Shown here: one piece after another, positions 1 to 9,314 of the stretch | How positions within the stretch are numbered: position 1 is the stretch's first letter | Layout of the letters: each line of letters starts with the position of its first letter | NCBI RefSeq assembly: GCF_030272615.1 | Contig: NC_081409.1 | Coordinates: forward strand, 202,412,449-202,476,448 | Direction: 5' to 3' | DNA: 64,000 nt | Source: Cryptomeria japonica | Lineage: Eukaryota > Streptophyta > Pinopsida > Cupressales > Cupressaceae | Position numbers and translations under genes: made by a program | Notes under the pieces: generated by a model | Told to the model about the DNA's origin: nothing | The model's database searches: none | The model's input: the letters and a program-made list of their open reading frames with translations, nothing else

Positions 1-570
1 ATTTCGTGCAACCCCCCCTTCCTCTCTTTTTCCTCCTCTATCCTATTTAGACTAGCTTTGGGTCTGCATCTTACATTTTTATCTCCTTATGGTCTCTTTT
101 TCATCTTGATGATGGATCACGAAGTGTGATCTGAAATTTTGATGCAAAAAATCTTTACACAATCTAATCTAGAAGCAGCTGCATTAATTACAGATCTAGT
201 TCTAACTTCAATCCACGTGGTCTTGCACTAAGTGAAAAAGATGCATGCATTTCTTAATATCATGTCTAGGTACACGATAGAATTGAAAAAACTTTGTTGG
301 AAGAGGTCAAATAGGAGGGAGTGATTAAATTATATTTCAATAAAAATTTGGATGATACTATATAATGATTTACAAGAAATTTAGTAATCTACCTACACTT
401 TTGAGTTACTACAAAGTCTAAGACATCAAAACTTTGTGAACTATTTAATATGTTCATATTTTATTGGAAGAATTTATTTTTCTTATAAATGAAGAAGAAG
501 GATTGTATTGATTATTATACGAAGTTGATGAGGTAGATCCCCCAAAGTGACTCATAGACCATTGATATGA
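1..570. other. Non-coding flank with old repeat remnants
   Basis: I see no supportable gene. A short inverted repeat, GATCAC (115-120) and GTGATC (126-131) around a 5-base loop, sits in a stretch that resembles LTR sequence of plant retroelements, but no partner LTR is visible in the window. The segment ends at the insertion site of the LTR element that starts at about 571. Confidence 0.4.
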
Positions 571-1741
571 TGAATACTAAGAGGGGGGGTGAATTAGTAT
601 GCCAAAAATTACTCTAAGCAAACTCTTAAAGAGTTTAGCAGATAATTGGTGCAGCAGATTCACTAATAAACCGGTTAAGATAAATGCAAACCAAATAGAA
701 AACAAAGTCTTCACCCACAAGAGCACAATCACCATAACAAAATATATTTGATGTGGAAACCCAGATGGGAAAAACCACGGTGAGCATAAACTCACAAGTA
801 ACTATCTGCAGAATAGTAACCAGACCGGTTAAGTTCATACAATGTTCTTCACCAGAATAGATCCTGTTAGGAATCTAGATCTTTGTTAGGAGATAAGTCT
901 TGTTAAAGACTACCCGTTAGAGGATTTAAGATCCACAGTTGTGAACCACCTTGTTAGATGATTTAGAAAGGCTTTGTTGAGCCTACCTGGTTAAGGGCTT
1001 TAGACTTGTCGAAGATGTGAGTAATCAACAAGTGAATGATCTAGATGCTAGCACAGTATGCTTACTTAGATCCTTGACAACTCCTTGTTAATGCATTTCA
1101 GCATTACTTCAGTCTTCAATATCTCCACACTCTATCTCTTCACACAGACCTAATCTTCTCTTCAATGATCACACATAACCTTTTCTATTCTATATCTCAC
1201 ACATGCAAAACCCTCATATGCAAAACCTAGACATGATGTCCTTATAAAGGAATCTGATTTCATGTCGATCCAATAGGATTAGACTACGAGTTCCTAAGTA
1301 CAGTGCATCTAGACACATTTGGTAACACGACACAAACACACCACCAAAGTGTCGGTGGATGATAACTCATCACACGTTACAGTAATACCGGTTGGTAACT
1401 CATCATAGATAAATACCGGTTAATACAATATACCGATTACCGGTTGTCAAAAATGAAGACTGGAAGATCGTATTGTTTTGATCAAAAGTTAACTACCGCT
1501 TGGGTCCTTCATACCGCTTGAGATCCTCGAACTGCTTGGGATCCTCGTACCGCTTGGGGTCTTCATACCGCTTGCAGTCTTCATACAATCTGTGAGTGGT
1601 AAACCATTTTTTGCAAAACACCGATAGTCTAAAGACTATACATTCAATACTGGTTGGAACAATTACCGGTTGAGCATAACTCATACATTAAGAAAGTGTG
1701 TGTCCATCAATGACAATCAAAACATCATCAAAATGCCAACA
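571..1741 (-). repeat. 3' LTR of the Copia-type element
   Basis: Nearly collinear with 7038-8221, with scattered substitutions and small indels. One clear difference is that the right-hand copy has an extra GATCAGTTAAG-type partial duplication near 7295-7312 that this copy lacks. Being downstream in the sense of transcription, this copy would supply the polyadenylation site. Confidence 0.88.
1494..1587 (-). repeat. 18-bp tandem repeat inside the LTR
   Basis: About five degenerate copies of an 18-base unit of the form ACCGCTTGGG(T/A)CCTTCAT. The same array is in the other LTR at about 7974-8067, so it was present before insertion. On the minus strand it happens to read as a repeated KRYEDP-like peptide, but no ORF of any length supports coding. 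Confidence 0.75.
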
Positions 1742-1742
1742 A

Positions 1743-1754
1743 TCTCCCCCTTTG
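1743..1754 (-). promoter_or_regulatory. Polypurine tract of the LTR element
   Basis: The plus strand reads CTCCCCCTTTGG directly inside the left LTR, which on the minus strand is a purine run (AAAGGGGGAG) immediately before the LTR start TGTTGG. This is where plus-strand DNA synthesis is primed in LTR elements. A second, very similar tract lies at 1923-1933 (CTCCCCCTTTG), about 180 bases further inside. Confidence 0.75.
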
Positions 1755-2059
1755 GCATTGATGGCAACACTTAGGAAAATTTTGACATCTAAGCGTTTTT
1801 ATAGCAATAACAAAAAAGATGCTACAATCAAAATTACTACCCCTAAGCATATACACTCCTACCTTCGCAAAAATTACAAGTGCATGAAATGGTAACATTC
1901 ACCAAAATTTTAATGTACACTACTCCCCCTTTGCCAACAATGACAAAGCAATGCAAAGTATCCCCTGTTCCTTATACAATAAAATAGAGTAGATGTTCAT
2001 GACAATAAGGAATGAAACTTCTCAAAAACAGATTTAAAGTTCTACACACAAGTTTTCAT

Positions 2060-5000
2060 GTCCAATGTCCATGACTCAAGTAATGAGGTAGCAACCTCAC
2101 TTTCAGGCTTCATCTAGAATGCCAGTTCTTCCATTGCATCGATGGTACTCATCTCTTGATTTACCGTGATAGCTTCCAAGTTGAGAAAACATCTCTGAAG
2201 AACATGCAGTTTTGGCAATAGGAGCAGTTGAAGCTCCTACAAAACTTGAGTCTGGTTGTTGATCTGTAAGTCCATCTTGGCAGTCTGATGCTGAAAATGA
2301 TGAACAGTTTGTCCATAGACAGTGAATAAATCATAGGGCATCTTGAAATTGTTGATATATTCCTATAACTCCAATTGGAGTTGAGCTTTCTATTTGAGCA
2401 CATCTTCACAAAACAGATGGGGTTGGCAGATTTTACTCAAAAGTAATTTACCCTCACCCATAGTAACACTGATATCATTTTGTTGCTTTAGTTGTTGTGT
2501 CCTGAGTTCATTCAGTTGCTTGACTAAGGCAACATTGAGTCCCTTTTCATGGTTCTTTCTTGCAATTGCTTGAGCAACATCTTCCAAGCATTATACCTGG
2601 TCCTCCACGACGGTACAAAGAAGTTGGAGCTTGGATAGAGAGGAGTCAGTACTGGGGAGCTTAGTACCGGGAATAAGACTGGTAAGGGTGTCAACAGCAG
2701 TTTGTATGACATCCTATTCTTTCTTCCTCCATAATTCTTCCAGTCTCTCCTGTGCAAGTTTGATGCCTCAAAGTAGCTCAGACTCATCTGTTGATTGAGT
2801 CAGACATGCAAGAGTTAGATCAATAGGACTGGTGGAACCAACCTGCTTAGTTTGATCACTAGTTGTCTTAGGAGTCTTCCCTCCTTCTTTGGTCTTGATC
2901 TCCGCTTGTTTTCTCTTCTCTGCTTCCTTCTCCTCTTCCACTCTTTTCTTTTCTTCTTCTTTCTTCTTCTCTACCTCTTTCTTTTTCTCCTCTTCTTGTT
3001 TCTTCTCCATTTCTTCCTTCTTCTTATCCTCTTCCTGTTTCTTCTTCTCTTCCTCCTTCTTCCTTTCTTCTTCCTTCCTTTTGTCTTCTTCTTTCTTCTT
3101 CTCTTCCTCTTGTCTCTTATCTTCTTCTTTCTTTTTCTCTTCTTCTTTTCTCTTATCTTCTTCTTTCTTTCTCTCTTCCTATTTTCTCTTGTTTTCTTCT
3201 TGCCTTGCTCTTTCCTTTTGATCTTTCTCTGCTTCCTCTTTGTCCTGTTTCTCTTTCTCAGCTTTTTCTTTGTCATGTTTATCTTTCTTAGCTTTTTCTT
3301 TGTCCTGAGTGACATCCTCATTATCTAATGCATCAACATCAATAGGGTCAATTTTTTATGTCACTCTTTCACCTTGACTGTCAAATACCTCATCTGGTTT
3401 GATTGAGGATAGGTTCAGTTCTTGATCAGCCTTCTTAGCAGCTTCAGATACTTGGTGCATTTTGATAGCAGCTTTAACATGTATGTGTGTATCCTTTTCC
3501 ACTTCAGAAGTTTTACCTTCCAATAACCTGAGTCGCTTCCTTCTCATAAAGAAGATGCCTTTGTTTTTATCCATAATTTCAAATAACTCTGAATTTGAAG
3601 CATCAGGAAAGTACTGTGCAAACATTTTCTCCCTAATCTCTTGTTCCTTTTTAATGGAAATGCGTCATTTATTATCTAAAGAATTATACAAAGAATCTGG
3701 AGTAACAAATTTAATCTCAGAAGGCGACTGGTCATTAATACATAAATATTTAATGACCTCCTGTTCTACCTCTTCTTTCTCACTATCATTAAAGTCATCA
3801 AATGTTCCTTTAAGTCATCAAGCAATTTCCTCCTAATATTCTTTATTGTCCTCTGACAGTGTGTCAATGGTTTATAAGAGGTAATATCTATATTCACCGA
3901 TGCAAAAGTTGCTGGTACATTAGCAGTAGACTTTTGCTTTTTCCTTGATTGCCTTGACTTCTTTATTTCACTCTTCGGTTCAGTGTCCTTTGACTCCGGT
4001 GAGCGATTCCTTGATTTCTGCTTCCTCTCAAATACTTTTGCTGGAATAATCTAAAGTTTCTTTTTGGCTGGTGACCGGTTGGTCACTTTCGGACTGGCAG
4101 ATGTAACCAATGCAGATACCGATGGCACTGCTTTTCCCTTTTTTTGCTTTGGTTCCTCAATCGATGTGACCCTCTCTAAGTAGGTACCGGTTCTTTTCTT
4201 CTTTACATCCAGTGGTGAGGCAAGTAGGGTAGAGGCATACCCCATCAATATGTCATTCACCACTTCATACCCCATAGGGATAACTACTTCCTTTCTAGGT
4301 TCCACAACTTCCATTATGCAGTCATCTGTCCTTATTGTGAAGCAGATGTCATCTTCATATGTCTTCACTAAATCATTAGATATCCTCATTCTCAGGTTCA
4401 TTTTTCATTTGAAATCATCAAAGTACTTATCTAGAACCTCAGGATATGTAGTTCCCACTGCTTGTAGACTCTCCTTAATCTGTCTGGAAATTGGTAGGTC
4501 AGTAGACCATTGAACATCACCTACTCCTGGGAAATAACCTTGAAAATAGAAGAATAGACCGACCAGAAGTTGGCCAAACCTGAACCTCAGTGCTTTGTCA
4601 TGTTTGATGGATTTCAGATTCAACAACAATTGCTTCTATAAATAGGTACATAAGTCAAATTTAGTATCTTCCTTGATCATCCTGTAAGCGGCATTCACCA
4701 CAGCAACAGGGACAAAATTCATTCTGCTAGCATAAAATATCTTGTATCCAATCACCATGCAAGCATATTTTACCAGATCATCAAAAATGGTGTTAACAGT
4801 CATTGCCCATTAGTCACTCACAGAACTGGTGAGCTCTATCATTTTAGTTTTGGTGACCTTCCGTAGAGCTGGTACTTCTCCAACATTGCAGAATCCGGTG
4901 ACGGCATGAATCGCTTCTAGTGTGATGTCATGAGTCCGCTCGCGATACATCTTGTCACCATGCACTCTACTAAGGATAATGCGAATATGTTCTTCTGTAA

Positions 5001-5277
5001 ACTCTTCCAGAAAGTATACTGCATTGTGTAGTTTCATCTTCTCAAGGACGCTATACTCTGGTTTGATCTTCTTGTCATCTCCACAAAACAGACTTAGTTA
5101 GGAGTGAATTACTAGGGATCCTAGGTCTTCCAACTTACAATCTGTATACCCTGAAATATCTCCCTCGACAATAACTCTAGCGGGAATTTGAGATAGAGCA
5201 TTGTATCTCATTTTCTTTTGAAGAAATTCAGGTGTATCTACAGGTGCACTAGAACTAGAATGTGATGCAGAAGCCAT
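2060..5277 (-). pseudogene. Degenerate second ORF of the LTR element (lysine/glutamate-rich)
   Basis: Starting at the ATG at 5277 (MASASHSSSS), one minus-strand frame can be followed to about 4051 with in-frame stops ending at 5098, 4810, about 4630 and 4405. The sense of the translation continues past each stop. A frameshift between 4051 and 3625 moves it to another frame, which runs to about 2390 and then shifts again. The N-terminal part contains an EAIHAVTGFCNVGE-type segment resembling proteins often found in non-autonomous plant LTR elements. The middle (2970-3330) is a long Lys/Glu-rich stretch likely to form a charged coiled coil, and the C-terminal part is Gln/Leu-rich. No enzyme motif is visible. 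It occupies the place where pol should be. Function unknown; dead in this copy. Confidence 0.65.
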
Positions 5278-5721
5278 AACCGAATGATAAGAAAGAATTT
5301 TTGAAAATACCTTCACAATCTAAAATTTAGGGTTTGCCAATGTCACGCACAATACACCACTTTGGTTGCTAGTTCACCGCTTAGTGTTCTTCACTGATAG
5401 ATTAGAAAAGATTGTTGGATTCCTCTGCAAGATTTTTGAATTCACTTTGAATCACTAGACGAATCGCTCTTGTCGCTCTGCTCTTGAAAATTCTTCTTTC
5501 AAAAACTGGTGAGAAAAATGACAACGAAAATCCCTTTTAAAACAAGTTCTCACCTACCACAATAAATGCATCACCGTTAGGGCATAAACCCTAATTTTGT
5601 CTTTCACCACTTCAGATCTTCTGTCGGTCGATAGGTATCACATACCGATAAGGTCTTTACCGATATACACCGGGGGTTCAAAATATTTCACCGATATGTT
5701 CCCCCTAAGCTTTCCTGAAGC

Positions 5722-6984
5722 TCAGTTTGCCGCTTCAGAGACTTCCACACTAGGTGTAGAAATAGGTTCATCCTGTGACTTTTCTTCTAATTTCTTTTTC
5801 CAAGTTTTATTTATTTCTACCTGAATGGTTTCAACATCAATCTTCCCTTCTAGAGTGATCGGTATATCATCCGATAGGTTCTTTCTCAGTCTGCAAGTTC
5901 TGGCAATGTGTCTCGGTGTGTTGCAATGATAGCATACCATTTCAGGTGTTCTCCATGGTCCGTTATTCATACTTCCATTCTTCCTTCTGCATGTTGTAGT
6001 AGTGTGACCGCTACCATGATAGATCAAACAAGTTGCTCTCCAACTAGTTTTCGCTTGATAACCAACTAACCGATGGTCATAGGTATTGTACCGGTTGGGA
6101 TTACGGTTCATGGGAAGTTCCAGAATAACTCCTTGAGTTCTTGGAGGATATCTCCCAGTGTTATGCAAAACTGGCCTGCATTCAAATGCTCTATGCCCAA
6201 ACTTCTTGCATGCATAACAGTTTCCATTGAATCTATTGGATCTAGGCATATTGTTTTGAAAATAAGGAAAATTGGTGTAGGCCTTGCTTCTACACACATT
6301 GACAGTATGTCCTTCTTTGAGACGATTAAAGCAGATAGGTTTAAATTTTTGCTTACCTTTATCCTTGGATGTCGGTTGCTTCTTTGATGTTTCAGCTTTT
6401 GTTCCAGAGGTTTCACCTTCCTCATACCCAGAGAAACCAAATTTGGTGGTATCCTTTGTTGGCTTTGTCGATTCTAGCTTAGCAGTACTCTTATTGAATT
6501 TGGCAAGTATCTCCTTTGACTTAGTAAGTTCCTTGGAAATAGCAGCATTGGACTCCATCAAGGTTGCATTCTCAGAAATAGCCATGTTTAGTTCACCTTG
6601 TATTCCTTCTTTTTCCATTTTACTCTCCTGGAGATGAGCAGTAAGGGTACTGATTTCTTGCTTCAGTTTGGAGATCTCATGATCTTTGTGTTTCACCAGA
6701 TATTCATCTTTCCTTCTGTTTTCAAGCTCCTGACTCATTCTGATAGTCAGTCCTTCCAACTCCCTTCTCAGATTGACTTTAGATTCATTCAGTTTTTCAA
6801 CTTCTTCAACTAGGGCATCCATGTCGGCTTCATCAGAAGAGCTATTTTCAGTAAGTTCCATCAGTTTCTCAGCATGCTCTCTTCTCTTGGCTAAAGAGGC
6901 TTTATACTTGACTTTGAGTTCATCATAGGCTCTCTCAGTCTGAGTGAGACAATGAGTAAGTTCCCTCACACTGTATTCCCCCAT
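5722..6984 (-). CDS. gag: Retrotransposon Gag-like protein with four CCHC zinc knuckles
   Basis: An uninterrupted frame of 420 codons from the ATG at 6984 (the frame continues upstream but without an earlier ATG). Roughly residues 1-170 are heptad-like and charged, probably a coiled coil. The C-terminal half has four knuckles with the retroviral spacing CX2CX4HX4C. Knuckle 2 (CYACKKFGHRAFEC) and knuckle 4 (CYHCNTPRHIARTC) are complete. In knuckle 1 (CFNRLKEGHTVNVC) and knuckle 3 (CLIYHGSGHTTTTC) the second Cys is replaced by Arg and Tyr. Gag packages element RNA into particles. The long open frame in an otherwise decayed element suggests either recent insertion or selection on gag in a parent copy. 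The classic Copia Gag core (UBN2) was not recognised, so family assignment rests on the knuckles and the context. Confidence 0.8.
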   Translation of the reverse strand: MGEYSVRELTHCLTQTERAYDELKVKYKASLAKRREHAEKLMELTENSSSDEADMDALVEEVEKLNESKVNLRRELEGLTIRMSQELENRRKDEYLVKHKDHEISKLKQEISTLTAHLQESKMEKEGIQGELNMAISENATLMESNAAISKELTKSKEILAKFNKSTAKLESTKPTKDTTKFGFSGYEEGETSGTKAETSKKQPTSKDKGKQKFKPICFNRLKEGHTVNVCRSKAYTNFPYFQNNMPRSNRFNGNCYACKKFGHRAFECRPVLHNTGRYPPRTQGVILELPMNRNPNRYNTYDHRLVGYQAKTSWRATCLIYHGSGHTTTTCRRKNGSMNNGPWRTPEMVCYHCNTPRHIARTCRLRKNLSDDIPITLEGKIDVETIQVEINKTWKKKLEEKSQDEPISTPSVEVSEAAN

Positions 6985-7020
6985 ATCTCCTTCCAAGTGG
7001 TTAAACTTAAAGAAAGGTTG

Positions 7021-7032
7021 GCTCTGATACCA
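7021..7032 (-). promoter_or_regulatory. Primer-binding site, initiator Met-tRNA type
   Basis: The minus strand reads TGGTATCAGAGC (continuing CAACC), the complement of the 3' end of plant initiator Met-tRNA. It lies 5 bases inside the right-hand LTR. This is the standard minus-strand priming site of Copia elements and fixes the orientation of the element. Confidence 0.9.
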
Positions 7033-7037
7033 ATTGG

Positions 7038-8221
7038 TGAATACTAAGAGGGGGGTGAATTAGTATGCCAAAAATTACTCTAAGCAAACTCTTAAAGAGT
7101 TTAGCAGATAATTGGTGCAGCAGATTCACTAATAAACAGGTTAAGATAAATGCAAACCAAATAGCAAACAAAGCTTCACCCACAAGAGCACAATCACCAT
7201 AACACAAGATATTTGACGTGGAAACCCAAATGGGAAAAACCACGGTGAGCAGAAACTCACAAGTAACTATCTGCAGAATAGTAACCAGACTGATTAAGGT
7301 CAGATCAGTTAAGGTCATACAACGTTCTTCACCAGAACAGATCCTGTTAGGAATCTAGATCTCTGTTACGAGATAAGTCCTGTTAAAGACTAGCTGTTAG
7401 AGGATTTAAGATCCACAGTTGTGAACCACCTTGTTAGAGGATTTACAAAGGCTTTGTTGAGCCTACCTGGTTAAGGGCTTTAGACTTTTCGAAGATGTGA
7501 GTAATCAACAAATGAATGATCTAGATGCTAGCACGGTATGCTTAATTAGATCCTTGACAGCTCCTTGTTAATGCATTTCAGCATTACTTCAGTCTTCAAT
7601 ATCTCCACACTCTATCTCTTCACACAAACCTAATCTTCTCTTCAATGATCGCACATAACTTTTTCTATTCTATATCTCACACATGCAAAACCCTCATATG
7701 CAAAACCTAGACATGATGTCCTTATAAAGGAATCTAATTTTATGTCGGTCCAATAGGATTAGACTACAAGTTCCTAGGTACAGTGCATCTAGACACATTT
7801 GGTAACATGACACAAACACACCGCCAAAGTGTCGGTGGATGATAACTCATCACACATTACAGTAATACTGGTTGGTAACTCATCACAGATAAATACCGGT
7901 TAATACAATATACCGATTACCGGTTGTCAAAAATGAAGACTGGAAGATCATAATGTTCCGATCAAAACTTAACTACCGCTTGGGTCCTTCGTATCGTTTG
8001 ACATCCTTGAACCACTTGGGATCCTTGTACCACTTGGGGTCTTCATACCGCTTCCAGTCTTCATACAATCTGTGATCGGTAAACCATTTTCTGCAAAACA
8101 CCGATAGTCTAAAGACTATACATTCAATACCGGTTGGAACAATTATCGATTGAGAATAACTCATACATTAAGAAAGTTTGTGTCCATCAATGACAATCAA
8201 AACATCATCAAAATGCCAACA
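7038..8221 (-). repeat. 5' LTR of the Copia-type element
   Basis: Matches 571-1741 along its length. It would carry the promoter for the minus-strand element RNA. I could not pick a convincing TATA box by eye. It contains the second 18-bp array (about 7974-8067). Confidence 0.88.
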
Positions 8222-8666
8222 TGATAATCATGCAAGGCCATGCAAAGTTGAGTATAATAGTTTTATTTCATTAATGGTTAAGTGCACCAAGATGAACAAA
8301 GGGAGTCGGCTGATCCCATAATACTAAATTACACTTTTTGGTCAAACTTGACATTGAAATTAGCATTTTGCATCAGATTTTTACTTTCTAAAACCTATAG
8401 CAGCTAAACCATCAAGAATTTAAAAATGAAGTAAACTACTAATTTGTGAGATTTTTAATATAGATTCTAAATATTTTTTAGAAAAATATTTAGAAATTAA
8501 TCGTCCATATTGGCATGTAACTTTTAATAACTCAATATTTACAGCAATCAACTTTTCAAGTGTTTGGTTTATTTCAGCAGATCTGAGAGCTAGAAGTAAG
8601 GTTAGTTTACGAATTGCGTAAGTAAGATCAGAGAGCTAGGAGTGTTGTTGTTGGATTCATTGGGTT

Positions 8667-8937
8667 TTATCCCAATGTCAGGTTCACTTGATGGACTTTC
8701 ACATGCATATTGTTGAAGTAGTCGTTATCAAAAGCGTTGGAGCTGTTTGGATCCATTTCTACTATGGTTGTATTATCTACAAGGCTGGTGAATTTACTCT
8801 TTAAAAAATGAGCGTAGTTAGCATCCAAGGAACGGTCCATGTCTCCTTTGCCCGTAAAATTATACAATCTATTGTTGAATAGATTGTAGTGACTGATTAC
8901 AATCGTATGTGCACCTATTCAACATAACAACAATTCT
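8667..8937 (-). pseudogene. Class III peroxidase exon fragment
   Basis: The minus strand reads through the region around the proximal haem histidine of secretory plant peroxidases. A degraded LSGAHTIG motif appears as IGAHTIV near 8915, with a stop just before it. It is followed by NNRLYNFTGKGDMD, an LDANYAHFLKSKF segment, and NTTIVEMDPNSSNAFDNDYF, which matches the family's DPxxxxxFDNxYY block. The conserved Gly after HTI is Val and the following Cys is Tyr. The reading ends at a stop near 8667 shortly after the FDN block, and no upstream exons are present. It lies between the LTR element and the LINE, so it is probably a remnant of a gene or a carried fragment. Non-functional. Confidence 0.8.
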
Positions 8938-9314
8938 AGAGAGGCTGGTGAATTAAATGCCATGGAGTTTTACAAAACAGGGATGCAATTTTGGTAAGCG
9001 AAGCGAGGGTTTCAAAACTTGGGGTTCGACGCTGCGGTTGCCATTCAAAGAGGGCAGAGGCTGGTGAATTAAGCATCATGGAAAATTGCAAAATGAGATA
9101 GAGGCGGCCACTTTGACTCTTTCGCAGCAGCACTGTAGTAGGATTGTTGGTGGTAGGGATTAGATCATTCAATATAAGACGACGAACCCTAAATGCAGCG
9201 GTGGCCATGGATTATTTAAGCAACGGAAACTAGGCAACCAATACAGATCACAAGGACACAGAGAGGATAGCGGACGGTGATGGCATCCAAGGATATTCGA
9301 AGAAACCCCTAGGA
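8938..9314 (+). promoter_or_regulatory. Probable LINE 5' UTR with internal repeat
   Basis: This stretch is richer in G and C than its surroundings and lies directly before ORF1. The block GAGGCTGGTGAATTAA occurs twice, about 117 bases apart (near 8941 and 9058), with partly similar sequence after each copy. That is the look of a 5' UTR repeat carrying the internal promoter of a plant LINE. Promoter activity is inference. Confidence 0.5.

Larger units (their letters stand above)
571..8221 (-). mobile_element. Copia-type LTR retrotransposon, gag present, pol absent
   Basis: Two direct repeats of about 1.17-1.18 kb (571-1741, 7038-8221) bound a 5.3-kb interior. On the minus strand the LTR starts TGTTGGC and ends TATTCA, so it has TG...CA ends. 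A primer-binding site (TGGTATCAGAGC, 7021-7032) follows the right-hand LTR, and a purine tract (AAAGGGGGAGA type, 1743-1754) precedes the left-hand one, so transcription runs right to left. ATGAT occurs at 567-571 and 8221-8225 and may be the target duplication, although it overlaps the terminal bases. The order is gag, then a degenerate second ORF. No protease, integrase, RT or RNase H motif was seen. The arrangement resembles non-autonomous TR-GAG or LARD elements. The PBS and PPT style point to Copia (SIRE-like), which is inference. Confidence 0.88.

Noticed and set aside
2852-3328. Open frames on the plus strand, Phe/Leu/Ser-rich, up to 158 codons
   Set aside because: They are antisense to the Lys/Glu-rich part of the element's second ORF; the composition follows from the TTC/CTT-rich complement.
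1494-8067. Repeat arrays as CRISPR
   Set aside because: Direct tandem 18-mers without unique spacers, inside LTRs of a plant element; no cas genes and a eukaryotic context.
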